From Paramacrobiotus metropolitanus (Eukaryota; Tardigrada; Eutardigrada; Parachela; Macrobiotidae), in contig NW_026570239.1 in the NCBI RefSeq assembly GCF_019649055.1, positions 1 through 64,000 on the forward strand: a DNA stretch of 64,000 nt, given 5' to 3'. Under the pieces are notes generated by a model. That model had not been told where the DNA came from. It did not search any database and saw nothing but the letters and a program-made list of their open reading frames with translations. This document shows positions 10,015 to 22,443 of this stretch, in pieces (positions within the stretch are counted from its first letter, which is position 1; each line of letters begins with the position of its first letter). A program made the position numbers and the translations under genes.

Positions 10015-11429
10015 ACCAAAAAAGCTGTTTTACAATTACGCCTTCTTATTCCAGAATTAACGTAGCAAATCCACCGCTGACATAAATAACGCATAACATA
10101 GTTTGAAATCTAGGAGCGTGACCTTTCTGGTCTTACCGAGATCCACCTCCAGCCATTGCTACCAGTTGGCATTTCTCGGTTCCGTTTTCTGAGAATACAT
10201 ATATGTAAATGAAATTGAAATCGACCTTCAGTGATCGAGGGTTTGGTTTTTTTTGATTTGCGAACTATACTGAAAGTTATTTACGTAAATTTGATTTTTA
10301 CTGTCACGACCTGGCGCATAGTTTACTAGCAGCCAGGGAGCTGCTCAAACGCAGACGAAAATTAATATCGTAGCTTATCTGACAGCCACAATGGCAACCA
10401 CTGTTGCCATGTCACTACGTCACACCTTTCCATCTTATAAAAAACAGCAAAAAATGCTTGAAAGGCCTTGAAAATGCTGCAGAACAGCTGCGGATAGTAT
10501 GATCCTCGAAGAACTGGCCAAGAAAACCGAGACAGATTTAAGGGACCGGCACTTTTGTAAAATATTTCGAGACTTTCACCATCCATACTTTATTCATCAG
10601 CCTAACGGTATTTTCGGCGCTATTCTCGTCTGGTGGGCTCAACGCTGCCAATATTCTGGCAATCTCGCTCGCTTCACTAATCCCGTAGTCCGTATCCTTT
10701 TTTTTCCACCTTAAACGATCTGCACGTTAAAACATAAAAGTGAGGCGCGGTCAAAGCAGCTGGTTTCGTTTCAAACAATACTGTACCTTAGGACGAGAGG
10801 TACCCAACATTTGGTTAAATTGGTACACCCCCCGTGCTACATATGGTTCGAAAGAGCGTTACGAGATCTAAATACCCTTATCTGTTTCATTAATTGATAA
10901 TAAAAACTGAAAGAGTTATTTTGACGTAAAAAAGCGATACACAGAAATTTTTACCAGAAGCGCTGTGTTACGTTTGCCGGCGACGGCAGCATCTGCCGGC
11001 CAGTCCAGCTGGACACCAATCGGGCCTGCTCAGTGCTAGGCGAGCGGGAGCCGCTCAGTCCTATTCAGGCTCAGTGGTCATCTTTCTCTTGCGGCAGTCT
11101 GGTCAGCAAACTATTCCCGGTATAAACACTTTTTTTAATAATAAAATTACAAAGGAACAAACGATAATAAGTAGGCCATCACACTCACACCGTTGTGATA
11201 AAATTTACGGGACAAATACCACGGCTGTGCACACTTGCATAATTTCGTTAGATCACTTAGATGTAATGCTACCCAGTTAGCACTTGCTACGACTATCGAA
11301 TACACACATTTGTTCTTGGTATGCGGTAATTATACGAGTACTTCTAGTATGAGAACGATAATTCTGCACGCAGTTCTTACTGTTGTTTTAGATGACCAAG
11401 CAAATCTCCATTATCGACATGGAAACGAG
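10015..11429. other. Non-coding stretch, nothing recognised
   Basis: Short open frames such as 10499-10714 show no motif, signal peptide or repeat support. Confidence 0.4.
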
Positions 11430-11720
11430 TGCAAGCTTGTCCGGATGATAAACATGTATACATGATGACCGCGATGTTAGCGCTTAGCACGATACAATGT
11501 GTAAATGCGCTCCGCACGTTGATTGTCCCTTACTGCACTGACTGTTTTCTAGCCACCTTCCGCCACGCCATTACGTTTATACTTTATACTCATATGGCGT
11601 GCACCAAGCCACCAGACCGCCAAACGCATGTAATACGTGTTTAAACAGTGTGGCGTGGCGCAGTATGTTGTTTGGCTTAACCCAATGAATTTACATTCTT
11701 CGCTGTTCTCTATCGTGCTC
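11430..11720. repeat. Dispersed repeat, copy 1
   Basis: Segments GTGCAAGCTTGTCC, AAATGCGCTCCGCA, GCGTGCACCAAGCCACCAG and TTCGCTGTTCT occur in the same order and orientation at 60395-60950. Copy 1 lacks the MITE found in copy 2 and so shows the empty site. The family is unknown to me. Confidence 0.7.
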
Positions 11721-12638
11721 ATATTCCGCACAGGCTTGTACACCATATCAGCGGAAAATTCGATCCGATGGACTGTGATTATTTTACCGAAGTGCCTCGG
11801 GGGCAACGGTTTTCATTGGAAGTGCAATACTTTATGCTGGTATTGTTGCCTGGAAATGGAATTATAGAAATAGAAATAAAATATCGTGGAAATAAAAAAT
11901 TAAATATTTTTTGCCCATTCCTGTAATATGGGGCCGGGGGCTTCTTCCTAACCGCTTTTTTTAAGTTCACTTATTGTAAGTTTTATCACAATTAACAACC
12001 TGTGAAAATAAAAACCGAATTTTTTGACACTCAGAATGTATTCTGGGACCCAGATGTGCTCTACTACTAGTAAAAAATTGCCATGAAGGTCGACGTTTAG
12101 CCTTGACTTACTTAACGAGACTTACTCAACGAGCCTTGAGCTGATTTTACGTTAGCCTTTTCAACCAGCTTGATCGCATAGAGAGGCACGATTTTACTGT
12201 AGTTTACTTTCACAAGTTTGCAGAAAGGGTGACGAGGAAGCCGTACGAAGTGCGATCAAAGCATCTGCCGGGGCGACTACTTCCTGTTACCAGCTAGTAT
12301 GAGGCGTACGTGTTTTCATGTCCGCATGCGCTGCAGGTGCCTATCTACACAAACAACGTAGGCGCAATGACATAGTTGTGACACACGCTACAAACACTGC
12401 CTGCCGCTGTTTGCCGACCAATCGTTTTGAATATATTGTACAGCCTTTCAAGCTACACAAATTAGTTGGCTGGTGGAAATGCCAGTACTTCCGTGGCCAC
12501 TGGTGCATCCTGATTGGCTTGTTTGGTACTCGCATTAATCTTGGATAGTGCCATGTGCACCCATAACGCGGTAATGGAGAGTTGATCTGATGTAACACAC
12601 TGCAGTAGTTATTTGCCTCCGGCGCCAGTATCGCTGGC
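11721..12638. other. Non-coding stretch, nothing recognised
   Basis: No gene or repeat is supported; the last 200 bases may include upstream control DNA for the small gene at 12753. Confidence 0.4.
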
Positions 12639-12644
12639 TATAAG
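12639..12644 (+). promoter_or_regulatory. Candidate TATA box of the small secreted-protein gene
   Basis: TATAAG lies 114 bases before the ATG at 12753. The other two small secreted-protein genes have a similar box 88 and 101 bases before their ATGs. Confidence 0.45.
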
Positions 12645-12752
12645 TACAAAAGATTGTGTTCTTAAGTTCTCATTTATCAGCTATAGTATCTGTAGCACAA
12701 TACTCGTAATACACTTTTCCACTGTACCGGACTGACTAGCAAAAACAACATC

Positions 12753-12986
12753 ATGCGTTGGGTGCTATGCATTTCATGCTTACTCACCCTTCTAATCGCG
12801 TTATCCTTGACCGGCAACTGCTTGTCGGCGGGAGTTGGCGGCGGCGGACTGCGGTCCGCCTTGAATCTGAATCGAATACCCATACCAGTTTCCAACAGTA
12901 CCTCGGTAAAGGTCAACTCTACCGACTCCTTGACTAACGCATCCGCACGTGGTTCCGGATCCAAAGACACTGCTCAAGCCAGCTAG
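12753..12986 (+). CDS. Small secreted glycoprotein-like protein, 77 aa
   Basis: The single open exon starts with a typical signal peptide: MRWVLC, then a hydrophobic core ISCLLTLLIALSLTGNCLSA, with likely cleavage near residue 26. The mature part is glycine then serine/threonine rich and has three N-glycosylation sequons (NST, NST, NAS) between about residues 48 and 63. I do not recognise a family. A candidate TATA box is 114 bases upstream. It may be a secreted structural or signalling peptide; role unknown. It shares layout (short, signal peptide, NST sequon, TATA promoter) with the 61185 gene but little alignable sequence. A downstream intron cannot be excluded. Confidence 0.6.
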   Translation: MRWVLCISCLLTLLIALSLTGNCLSAGVGGGGLRSALNLNRIPIPVSNSTSVKVNSTDSLTNASARGSGSKDTAQAS

Positions 12987-14159
12987 TGCTGCCTGACTGC
13001 CAGATCTGCGAAACTAAGCAAACAAAGAATAGATTCTGTTGGGTATTATGTAAGACTGGTTTCGACTCACTGAAATACAAACATGGCATTTGGACGTTGG
13101 AACCCACAAGCAAGTGTGTCTTCGGTTATTTTCCTACAATTAAATGGATAACAACTGTCGCTGAAATGCTGAAATAATTTACGCATTAGCTAACTTGATA
13201 GCTACGGTAGAGTATTGAATTAAAATTACCTTCAATTTGCTGAAGTATGCAGACACTTATCTTGCAGTGTTGAGACAACTGCGGAAACCAGTCATCAAAT
13301 CGGTGTGAGATTTTCGCTTCTATGTTGACATTCTTTTGTTGATGTACTTGTCTTTAGTGTGTGGTAAATTTACGCTTTATGGAAGTTGCAACGAGTTAAA
13401 ATACAAAGGAGAAAAAACGCATAAATTTCATTCGAATAAGAAGTAAATGCACTCTAAATACAGTAATGGTTCTAGGAAATCGGTAATTGTTAAAGATAGC
13501 ATAAGAAAAATTTCGTTGTAAAATTTAAAGGCAAATTTCAATATCATTAACAACGTTTTGCCAAACAGAAAGCTAACGATTTCTGGCAACTGCATGGACG
13601 ATAAACCATCTTGAAAGGAAACCGTACGAAGAAATATAAAATCTGAAAAAGGAAATTGAAACGCAAAATGTCTGTGATATTAAATACAACCATTGCAATA
13701 CTAATACAGTCTATTGAGCGCTGTTTGACTGACAACAGCTAAAGTGTCCGTTAAGAATATGTCAGTTCGGCTGTGTTTCCCTGTTAAAGTCTTCCTACCT
13801 CTACGGTCGTTCGGCTGGTTAGCTATAGCCTATAGGTAGTAACTGAATGAGCGATGGTCATTCGGTTGGTAAATTCCCACAAACCGATTTCCTTCCGACT
13901 TGTTGTTTTCAGGTCAAGCAATATGCGCCCTTAAAGAAGTACAATCGTTTTCTCGCAGTGATAGAAAACCGTGACGAAACACTTCAGCCACACCACTTGA
14001 ACCACTGCACTACGTCAAGATAATCCCAGTCACCACCACATAGTTACGACAGCTGCCCCATAATTCAGAATTGATTACGACTTGTTGCTTTCTTTATTTA
14101 TCTAGAGCAGGTAGCCAGAACTTTCATTGAGAAAATGTTCACAGCCGTACAGGTGTGGC
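12987..14159. other. Non-coding stretch, nothing recognised
   Basis: Presumably begins with 3' sequence of the small gene. No further gene, RNA or repeat is visible. Confidence 0.35.
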
Positions 14160-14741
14160 AAAGCCAGTAGACTAATACAAGCCAAGAAGCAGATAAGATC
14201 AGTTAAGCCAACTCCGCTGATTTAGCACACGAGTCTACGGAGGAATGGCTGAAAAAGTCGTTTGAAAATTATTAACAAATCATGTGTAGAAGATAGGCAA
14301 AAGTTTTGCACGGTGACCACCTAGAGCATAATGTGGCCGACTATACGGTCCCTTGACCGACTTATTATTTTTTACCTATAAATTTTTAGAAATCTCTGCG
14401 TCGAAATTCCATTCATTATGATCTGAACGCGCATGACCTCGATTCAAAAAGACAATGTCCCGGAATGAATGGAATGAATAGACGTTTTCCAAATCACGCT
14501 GTATAAAGTTCCTGGTCCGAGTGTAGTTTTTTTAGAAAGATGCATCCGTTTCGCTACATTCTTTTGTACAGCTCGTACAGCAAGCGCGTCCATCTGCCTT
14601 GCACGAGGAATTACTTAAAGAATTAATTCTAAAAACTATCAAAGGAGCCTGGTCTCAGCTCTCTTATGATTAGCGGAGCTGGCGTGGCTACGTGACCGGG
14701 TTATATGCCTGCTTCTTGGCTTGTATTAGTCTATTGGCTTT
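14160..14741. repeat. Inverted repeat with 33-base arms, possible MITE
   Basis: The arm starting AAAGCCAGTAGACTAATACA (14160-14192) is complementary to 14709-14741 with about one mismatch. Weaker pairing continues inward (GCCAACTCCGCTGAT against GCCAGCTCCGCTAAT, reversed). No clear target duplication. Confidence 0.65.
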
Positions 14742-14862
14742 GGGTGTGGGGGTGACTTCGGTTATCGTGGTACGGCCCGTACGGGATAGTGGCTTGTGTG
14801 GCGTGGCTTAAAAACTGTTGATCTGACATTAAAATACTTTGTAGAAGGCGTATACAATTGTA

Positions 14863-15204
14863 CAAAGGGCGTTCCAAAAGTAACTTTCCCTGTTTTGTAC
14901 TTCTCTATTTTGTAATATTAAGGACACCACTAGCATTTATCATAATAAGCCGTTCCTAAAAATGTTCGGAACGAGAGGAGAGAAGAAACAAAAAGATAAT
15001 TCTGCAGAATAACCATGATTAGGGTCCAACAGTAACATCAGCTTAATAATTTTTCGTATCTAAAGTTCCTCACTGAACCTTTCAATTTGCAATTTTCATA
15101 TTAGCTTTTAAATGTGAGTTATGTGACAAAAATATTATAACTTCCATACTGCTTCAGGTGGCTCTGATATAAAATAGGGAAAGTTACATTTGGAATCCCC
15201 TTCG
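14863..15204. mobile_element. Mariner-type MITE, 342 bases
   Basis: Left end CAAAGGGCGTTCCAAAAGTA and right end, reversed, CGAAGGGGATTCCAAATGTA both continue AACTTTCCC. TA dinucleotides flank it (14861-14862, 15205-15206), as expected for Tc1/mariner integration. No transposase frame; non-autonomous. Confidence 0.8.
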
Positions 15205-15206
15205 TA

Positions 15207-16308
15207 TTCATTCACCACTGTTCTCAAGCAATGCACATGCGAAGGTTTTTTTTAAAAACTGCAAGTAAGAAGAAAAGAGTGCTTTCTATTAACGGGGATA
15301 AAAAGCAATCGGTTGATGGAATTCAAAATTCTAGATTGTCCAACCAAAAGACCTTCGCCCATCCACTTACTATACCTAGCTATCCAGTCGAACTACCGTA
15401 CGGGTTGATTTAGTTTAATGTATGTGAATTCTGACGATGAATAAGATGTAAAAGCGAGCCAAACCTGGAGCCGGCTGAATATTGAATATACGAGTACATC
15501 AACCTTTATTGACTTCCCTTTGCTGTTATGCGGCAACAACCCTGTTACAAATTAGGAAAAAAGGCACGCATAACCTATGCTTTTTCAAAATTTTGTAAAC
15601 AAAACACGTGCAACGGAAGCAACAATAAGGCAAAGGACAGCTTGATCTCCTCTACTTCACACATGAGTTTTTCTTGGTATTTTAAAAATAGATATAAATG
15701 ATAATAGCCAAGCAAACCAAGTACGTTGTTGTCAGCGTATAGCGTAAGAGAGCTGTTGCATATTACTGTAATCTTCACTCTACAGTAACTCAACAGCAGT
15801 TGCCAGTACTGCAAATTAAATGCAAACAAACAGATGCAATAATCAGTTCGTTTTAAAATCAGCCAGTTCGTGTTAATACGTGGAGAACTGCATGGATTGG
15901 ACATTTGTGCCGGCGATTTCTCCGTATCGGTAATAACTTGTGGAAGGAGGAAAATAGAAAATAGCTGTTGATACTAGAAATTTTCTCAAGGAAAGCGGAA
16001 GGATTTCTCGATGATCCGATCGACATATCGACCCGCATGTTGACGATCACTGCAACTTACTGTAGTTAGCAAGCGCTTTTCATATTAATTTGTGGAGAAG
16101 GCCAACAGTGCGCCTGGTTCTCTCATTACTTTGACGAAAATTGTTGCATACTTAATGCACCGCAAATACCACGGGCGACAGCAGCACTGACAGCTGTTTC
16201 GTCTTCCATCGCTGTTTGGTTATTCTACTGTATATAACAGTGAGGCATGCGGCGGAAGCGGGGGAAAACGATTGAGTGCAGTTGTACACCTGACCTTCAT
16301 CAAACACT
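15207..16308. other. Non-coding stretch, nothing recognised
   Basis: Open frames (for example 15575-15904, minus) lack motifs. The stretch ends at the target duplication of the 10.6 kb element. Confidence 0.4.
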
Positions 16309-16378
16309 ACACGTTCCACCTATGGCACGGTTAGTACACGATAAATTTTTCAGGACACTCTCTAACGGATGTATCCAT

Positions 16379-18330
16379 AGTATCCCACAGTATGCGTACG
16401 TATGCCACCTGTATACCGTAAGCGACCTTTATGTATCCATGCCGTCAGTTTAGGGATCCCGCTGTACCCGCTCCGTATCCCACAGTATGCGTACGTATGC
16501 AACCTGTATCCTGTAAGCGAACTTTATGTATCCCTGCCGTTCAGTCTTGAGACCCCGCTGAACCCGCTCCGTATCCCACAGTATGCGTACGGAAGCCAAA
16601 TGTATCCCGTAAGCGACAATTATGTATCCCTGCCGTTCACTTTAGAGACCCCGCTGTACCCGCTCCGTATCCCACAGTATGCGTACGTATGCAACCTGTA
16701 TCCTGTAAGCGAACTTTATGTATCCCTGCCGTTCAGTCTTGAGACCCCGCTGAACCCGCTCCGTATCCCACAGTATGCGTACGGAAGCCAAATGTATCCC
16801 GTAAGCGACAATTATGTATCCCTGCCGTTCACTTTAGAGACCCCGCTGTACCCGCTCCGTATCCCACAGTATGCGTACGTATGCCACCTGTATCCCGTAA
16901 GCGATCTTCATGTATCCCTGCCGTTCACTTTAGAGGCCCCGCTGTCCCCGCTCCGTATCCCACAGTATGCGTACGTATGCCACATGTATCCCGTAAGCGA
17001 CCTTTATGTATCACTACCGTTCAGTTTGAGACCCCGCTGTACCCGCTCCGTATCCCACAGTATGCGTACGTATGCCACATGTATCCCGTAAGCGACAATT
17101 ATGTATTCCTGCCGTTCACTTTAGAGACCCCGCTGTACCCGCTCCGTATCCCACCGTATGCGTAGTTGCGTACGTATGCCACCTGTATCCCGTAAGCGAA
17201 CTTTATGTATCCCTACCGTTCACTTTATAGAGGCCCCGCTGTCCCCGCTCCGTATCCCACAGTATGCGTACGTATGCCACCTGTATCCCGTAGGCGAACT
17301 TTATGTAACCCTACCGTTCAGTTTTGAAACCCCGCTGTACCCGCTCCGTATCCCATAGTATGCGTACCTACGCTACCTGTATCCCGTAAGCGACCTCTGT
17401 GTATCACTGCCGTTCACTTTAGAGACCCGCTGTACCCGCTCCTTATCCCACAGTATGCTTACGTATGCCACCTTTATACCGTAAGCGACCTTTATGTATC
17501 CCTACCGTTCACTTTAGAGACCCCGCTGTACCCGCTCCGTATCCCACAGTATGCGTACGTATGCCACCTGTATCCCGTAAGCGAACTTTATGTATCCCTA
17601 CCGTTCACTTTAGAGGCCCCGCTGTACCCGCTCCGTATCCCACAGTATGCGTACGTATGCCACATGTATCCCGTAAGCGACCTTTATGTATCACTACCGT
17701 TCAGTTTGAGACCCCGCTGTACCCGCTCCGTATCCCACAGTATGCGTACGTATGCCACCTGTATCCCGTAAGCGATCTTCATGTATCCCTGCCGTTCACT
17801 TTAGAGACCCCGCTGTACCCGCTCCGTATCCCACAGTATGCGTACGTATGCCATCTGTATCCCGTAAGCGAACTTTATGTATCCCTACCGTTCACTTTAG
17901 AGGCCCCGCTGTACCCGCTCCGTATCCCACAGTATGCGTACGTATGCCACCTGTATCCCGTAGGCGAACTTTATGTAACCCTACCGTTCAGTTTTGAAAC
18001 CCCGCTGTACCCGCTCCGTATCCCATAGTATGCGTACTTACGCTACCTGTATCCCGTAAGCGACCTCTGTGTATCACTGCCGTTCACTTTAGAGACCCGC
18101 TGTACCCGCTCCTTATCCCACAGTATGCTTACGTATGCCACCTTTATACCGTAAGCGACCTTTATGTATCCCTACCGTTCACTTTAGAGGCCCCGCTGTA
18201 CCCGCTCCGTAGCCCACACTATGCGTACATTTACCACTTGTATTCATAAGCGCCGTTTCTGTATCTCCACGGTTGTTCTGAAGGACCCCGCTGTGACCGT
18301 TTCTTATCTTGCAGTATGCATACGCACGCC
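16379..18330. repeat. 96-base tandem array, left arm, about 20 units
   Basis: The unit contains CGTATCCCACAGTATGCGTA, CCACCTGTATCCCGTAAGCG and CTTTATGTATCCCTGCCGTT, with period 96 measured from successive GACCCCGCTG positions (16551, 16647, 16743). Because 96 is divisible by three and two frames lack stops, long open frames of a 32-residue repeat appear; I read these as a by-product. Some units differ in sub-type and the last ones (18230-18330) are degenerate. Confidence 0.95.
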
Positions 18331-18940
18331 AGTTTCATCTGTTTTGTGGGTATACCGACCGCCAGTACCAGTGCCTCTGTTTTTTCGAGACTGTATAGTA
18401 CGGTATGCCTAAGTAGGTTAGCTGTATTCTTCAAGCATCATCATGCTGTTTTTTCTCCCCGTCTGACTGACGTCGGTGTTGTGATCGTTTAATTTAAGGT
18501 GATGTTTCTCAAAAATAATTTAAGCCACCTCTGGTTCGGGAAGTGTTTAAAACCAGGTTAAGCGTAGGAAAACTAACCCTGGAAAAAATGCTAGGAAACG
18601 AAAGAGGAAACAGAATCTCAAAAGCGCCAATTAAATACAGAAGTTGCGCCAATTGAATAAAAAAGTTAACTTATTTTGTATGCCAAAAATTGATCTGTCG
18701 GTCCGCGTTCGTGCATAAAATCATCGTATATACCATCTCGTACATATATATATACATTTTCCAAATTATATATAAACATTTTCCAAATTTCCGGTAGTGC
18801 AGTTAAAGGACGAACATTGGTCACGCCTTCAGATAACCTGAAAATGTACATATGTCCGAGAAAACTGTGAAATTTTAATTATCAAAATTTAAACACAATA
18901 TGTTTTATCTTACCGTTTAATACCGAGTACATTTTATATA

Positions 18941-19910
18941 CAGAGGGTGGGCCACCCAGGTTGCTACACTAATCAAATACATTTCTTTTAAAAAGTCAGT
19001 ATGTCAACTATAGTTTCTCTAAACCCATTTTCGGATAGCCTAGGGTATTCTGTTTCTTAAATGCCCACTCAGGGTTGGCAAAAAAAATGTTCAGAATTAG
19101 GGGACTGGAAAGACTGGAACATGGTTCCAGAAGGGTGCGTTTCAAAATCGGGGCGAGTTTCAGAAAACATTTTTACAAAATTCTGTGCACCTTCCAATAA
19201 AATGACAAAATTAATAAAATGACAAAATTTCTATAAAATGTTGCCCGTTCATGTCTGCTCCATATAAAACTTGTTTGGTCTTGATCGGAACAATGGCTGG
19301 GTTTTGGAACCCAAATCCCAAACGTCAAATCCCAAATTTCACCGGAAGTCCTCAAAATTCCTGGCATTCAAATACCAAACGTTGGTTTCAACTCGAAACT
19401 TCAGAATAGCTTTCAGAGACATGCCTTAACTCGATTTCGTTTTCGTCGGTACAGTTCATGCAGCACCGCATTTATCGCGCGAGTTTTTAACGGCTTGCAT
19501 CAACCATTTCTTAAAAACTGAATACCCGGAAGTACGAAAAATATCTGTTTTCTTTCTCTTGAAACCAGATTTTGACTGCCCGATGATATTCGCTGCTCAA
19601 CCTGTTTTTCCAAGCCTCTTCTATAGTTACAATAACAATTGGTCAAAAAAAGGTCTTTCCCTTATTCTACAATCGCTCTAAAACACAACCCGGAATTGAA
19701 ACTTCGTGATCGCAATTTTTCCCTCTGGTCGTCGTCAGAACTGGGAATCTTGGGACTCACAAATAACTGACAATCAACAACAGTTACATGTTTCACGTAC
19801 TAGAAAGGTTAAGCAACAAAACTGCATCAGCAGATTTGTGATAAGTTTGACTATGAACTGAGAATGAATTTTCTGCTGAAACTGTAACAACCTGGGTGGT
19901 TAACCCTCTG
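18941..19910. mobile_element. Tc1/mariner-like non-autonomous element
   Basis: Left end CAGAGGGTGGGCCACCCAGG and right end, reversed, CAGAGGGTTAACCACCCAGG both continue TTGYTAC. A TATATA run lies outside each end, consistent with TA insertion. Inside are short duplications (AATGACAAAATT, CCCAAATC) but no transposase. It lies within the 16317-26891 block. Confidence 0.7.
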
Positions 19911-20028
19911 TATATTTCCTTTTTTTTTCACCGCACGATTTGAAAGCGCTAATATTCGACAGTTCTGCTTATCACTTACTCTAGTTCTGAGGTAAAATGC
20001 GTTCTGCTTCAGTACTGATGTCTGCATA

Positions 20029-20530
20029 GGTAGCACGTCAATTCGCCGACCTACAATTTGCTGACCGACATGTTGCTGACTTACACAACTCGCTGACCGA
20101 CAGCTTGTTGACCGACAGTTTGCTTTTCGGCTAAGTTGTTGACGGACGTTTTTTTGAATCATTTTTGCTGACCGACAACTTGCTGTCAAATTCGGGACGT
20201 TAGTTTTTGAGTTTTCTTAACTTTTTGTTGTTTATTCTTAGATTTCTGAGTTTTCTTAACTTTTTGTTGTCTTAGATTTCTTAGGTTTCTTAGGGTTCTT
20301 AGGTTTCTTAGGTTTCTTAGTTTTCTTAGGTCTCTTAGGTTTCTTGGGTTTCTCAAGTCAGCAAATTGTCGGCAACAAGTTGTCGGTGTTCACAAAAAGT
20401 CGTTCAGCGAAATGTTGTTCAGCGATTTGTGGTTTCAACAAACTGTCGGGTCAACATTTCGTCGGTCAGCAGAAAGTCGCCAACAAGTTGTCGGTCAGCA
20501 GGATAGTCGTCAGCGAGTTGTCGGTGTGCC
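20029..20530. mobile_element. Foldback element with GCTGACCGACAACTT-type arms
   Basis: Direct repeats GTCTGCATA flank it (20020-20028, 20531-20539), giving an 8-9-base target duplication. The left arm has imperfect copies of GCTGACCGACAACTTG (20060-20200) and the right arm has the reverse complement (20357-20525). The middle (20217-20355) is a run of TTTCTTAGG-type repeats. The termini (GGTAGCACG; reversed right CGGCACACC) are only weakly alike. No coding capacity. Confidence 0.75.
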
Positions 20531-20983
20531 GTCTGCATAAATGAACTACATGCATGCCAGCAGTGGTGACTGTTCGGCGTTTAACGTTTAGGTTTCGAGG
20601 TACAGATTTGCCTAATAATCGCTTTCAGTAAATATTGTCTTTTAAAATAGGTCGGGAATGCAAACCTCAACAGTTTCCCAATTTACTTAAAACTGATCTG
20701 ATTGCATGTTTTCTCAAATTATCGAAACTTATTTCAGTGTAATTATTCCAGTAAATAGCAATCGAAGGTTGAGCGCATAATTCATGACAACTGCTACGAG
20801 TACTTTGTTTTGTCAAACCATTCTGAAATATGTTTTAGTACAGTTAGTTTTATAACCCAATAGTTATTGTAAATATGCCCGATAGTTATTCTAAATAAGT
20901 TAATGCCTATACTACTTGCCCAACTCAAGAAGGAAAGAATTCAAATACATAAGTACTACTGCACTACAAACCGCACACACTCG

Positions 20984-21115
20984 CCAGGGCCCGGTCACCG
21001 ACTCAGGGCTCCGCAAAATTTCAGTTTTTGCAGGAAGACAGAGTAACCCTTGGAAATACTTAAAAAAAATATTATGATCGGCCATGGTAAAGTGGGCGTG
21101 GCAAAACAAAATTCC
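20984..21115. repeat. Solitary end of the CCAGGGCC-terminus family
   Basis: CCAGGGCCCGGTCA, then TCCGCAAAATTTCAGTTTTT, GAAGACAGAGTA, ATCGGCCATGGTAAAGTGGG and CGTGGCAAAACA follow the same order as the left end of the 3843-6889 element. I find no partner end nearby, so this is probably a truncated copy. Confidence 0.55.
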
Positions 21116-21429
21116 TTTGGCATTAATACATACATCACTATGTATTGGGAATACTGTATCAATGTAGCGTAATATAGATATGTCAGAGGTTGGTATAAGT
21201 GATTTCAGTAGTCCGATCCTCGCTAATCGTTCCAAAAATTAGTGCTGTTAATAGTCGAGAAGAGTTAAAAGAATTGTGAAACTGGTGAGTAGTTAGAAGT
21301 TAGAACGCGCATTGTATTTGTGCCAACGTGTGTATGATACTCTACCGCGGGACGTATTCCGATTTCCCAATGCATACATACTACTCTCGTACTATATGTA
21401 ATTTTTCTCGGTGGTTTATGTAACAGCAG

Positions 21430-22197
21430 GAATTTTTCGTCATAACGTCAAAAACTGAGAACGTTAAAATACAATAACGTCAAAACGTGCAAAAGTCAAG
21501 ACGTTGAAACGTTATAAATCAGAACAGCAGAACGTCAAAACATAAAAACGTTAGAACTTCATTAAGTCTTATAAAACATGACTACAAATAGTGTTGTGCT
21601 ACTAAATAAAATTAAATAACGGCCATTTACTTAGTAAAAGTCCGCCTAATATTAAAAGTCTAGTAAATAGTAAGGTTTTGGAAACAACGTAAGTAAAAGT
21701 AAGTAAATGTGCAGACGGAATAGTAAAAAGTAAGTAAATATTAAGGTTCAGCGTTGAATAAATAAAAATCATTTACTAAATTATTTACTAAATCGTTTTA
21801 TCAACGTTACGGAAAATCGGCGTGTCCGCCGCCGCCACTCGCAGGTAAAGTGAGTGTGCGCAGTAGTCGAGCTGCCAGCCTGCCGCCCTCCGAAGCAGCA
21901 GTATTTATTTTTCAGTATGCACCTGTATAGCTCGATTAATGCATAAGAAATTTATTTGCACTATTTTCAGTAGTCTGTTGCGCTTTGAAACTAACGCAAT
22001 TCGAAACTTTCAATGCTAAATTACATTTATTTAGTAAATTTACTTTAATTTAGTAAGTAAATGTCCTTGGGAAAATTGAAATAAAAAGTAAAAGTAAGTA
22101 AAAGTCCCGAAAAATTTTGAATAGTAAGTAAAAATAAGTAAACTTTCAAAAGCCGATAGTAAAAATAAGTATATTGGCAAGGACTTTTACTACCCAA
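21430..22197. repeat. Low-complexity block: AACGTCAAAAC and AGTAAGTAAA repeats
   Basis: From 21430 to 21560 imperfect AACGTCAAAAC units recur. From 21630 to 22195 AGTAAGTAAAAGT units recur on both sides of a GC-rich middle (21820-21905). TAGTAAAAGTCC near 21632 is complementary to GGACTTTTACTA near 22182, so the second part may be bounded by short inverted repeats. Confidence 0.6.
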
Positions 22198-22443
22198 CAC
22201 TAACTACAAAAGCGTATATACGATTACAATTTTAGTCTTAAATACATTCTTTTCATACTGCTAGCCTTTTCATATTTAAAATGACCTTTCCAAATAATGC
22301 CAATACTATCTGCTTGAGTGCCGAGCGCGGATGCGCGAGGCTCCCTTGTATTCACACAATCTTACCGACCAGAACGTAGGTTTATTTTATGCGCCATTTC
22401 TATGGACTCGCCAACGCTTGGTCAGTTTTCTTTAAGGGATTTG

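Noticed and set aside
16402-18028. Long open frames of up to 229 residues in the 96-base array
   Set aside because: Two different frames are open equally, frames break at single units, and unit length is a multiple of three; this is expected of a stop-free satellite unit.
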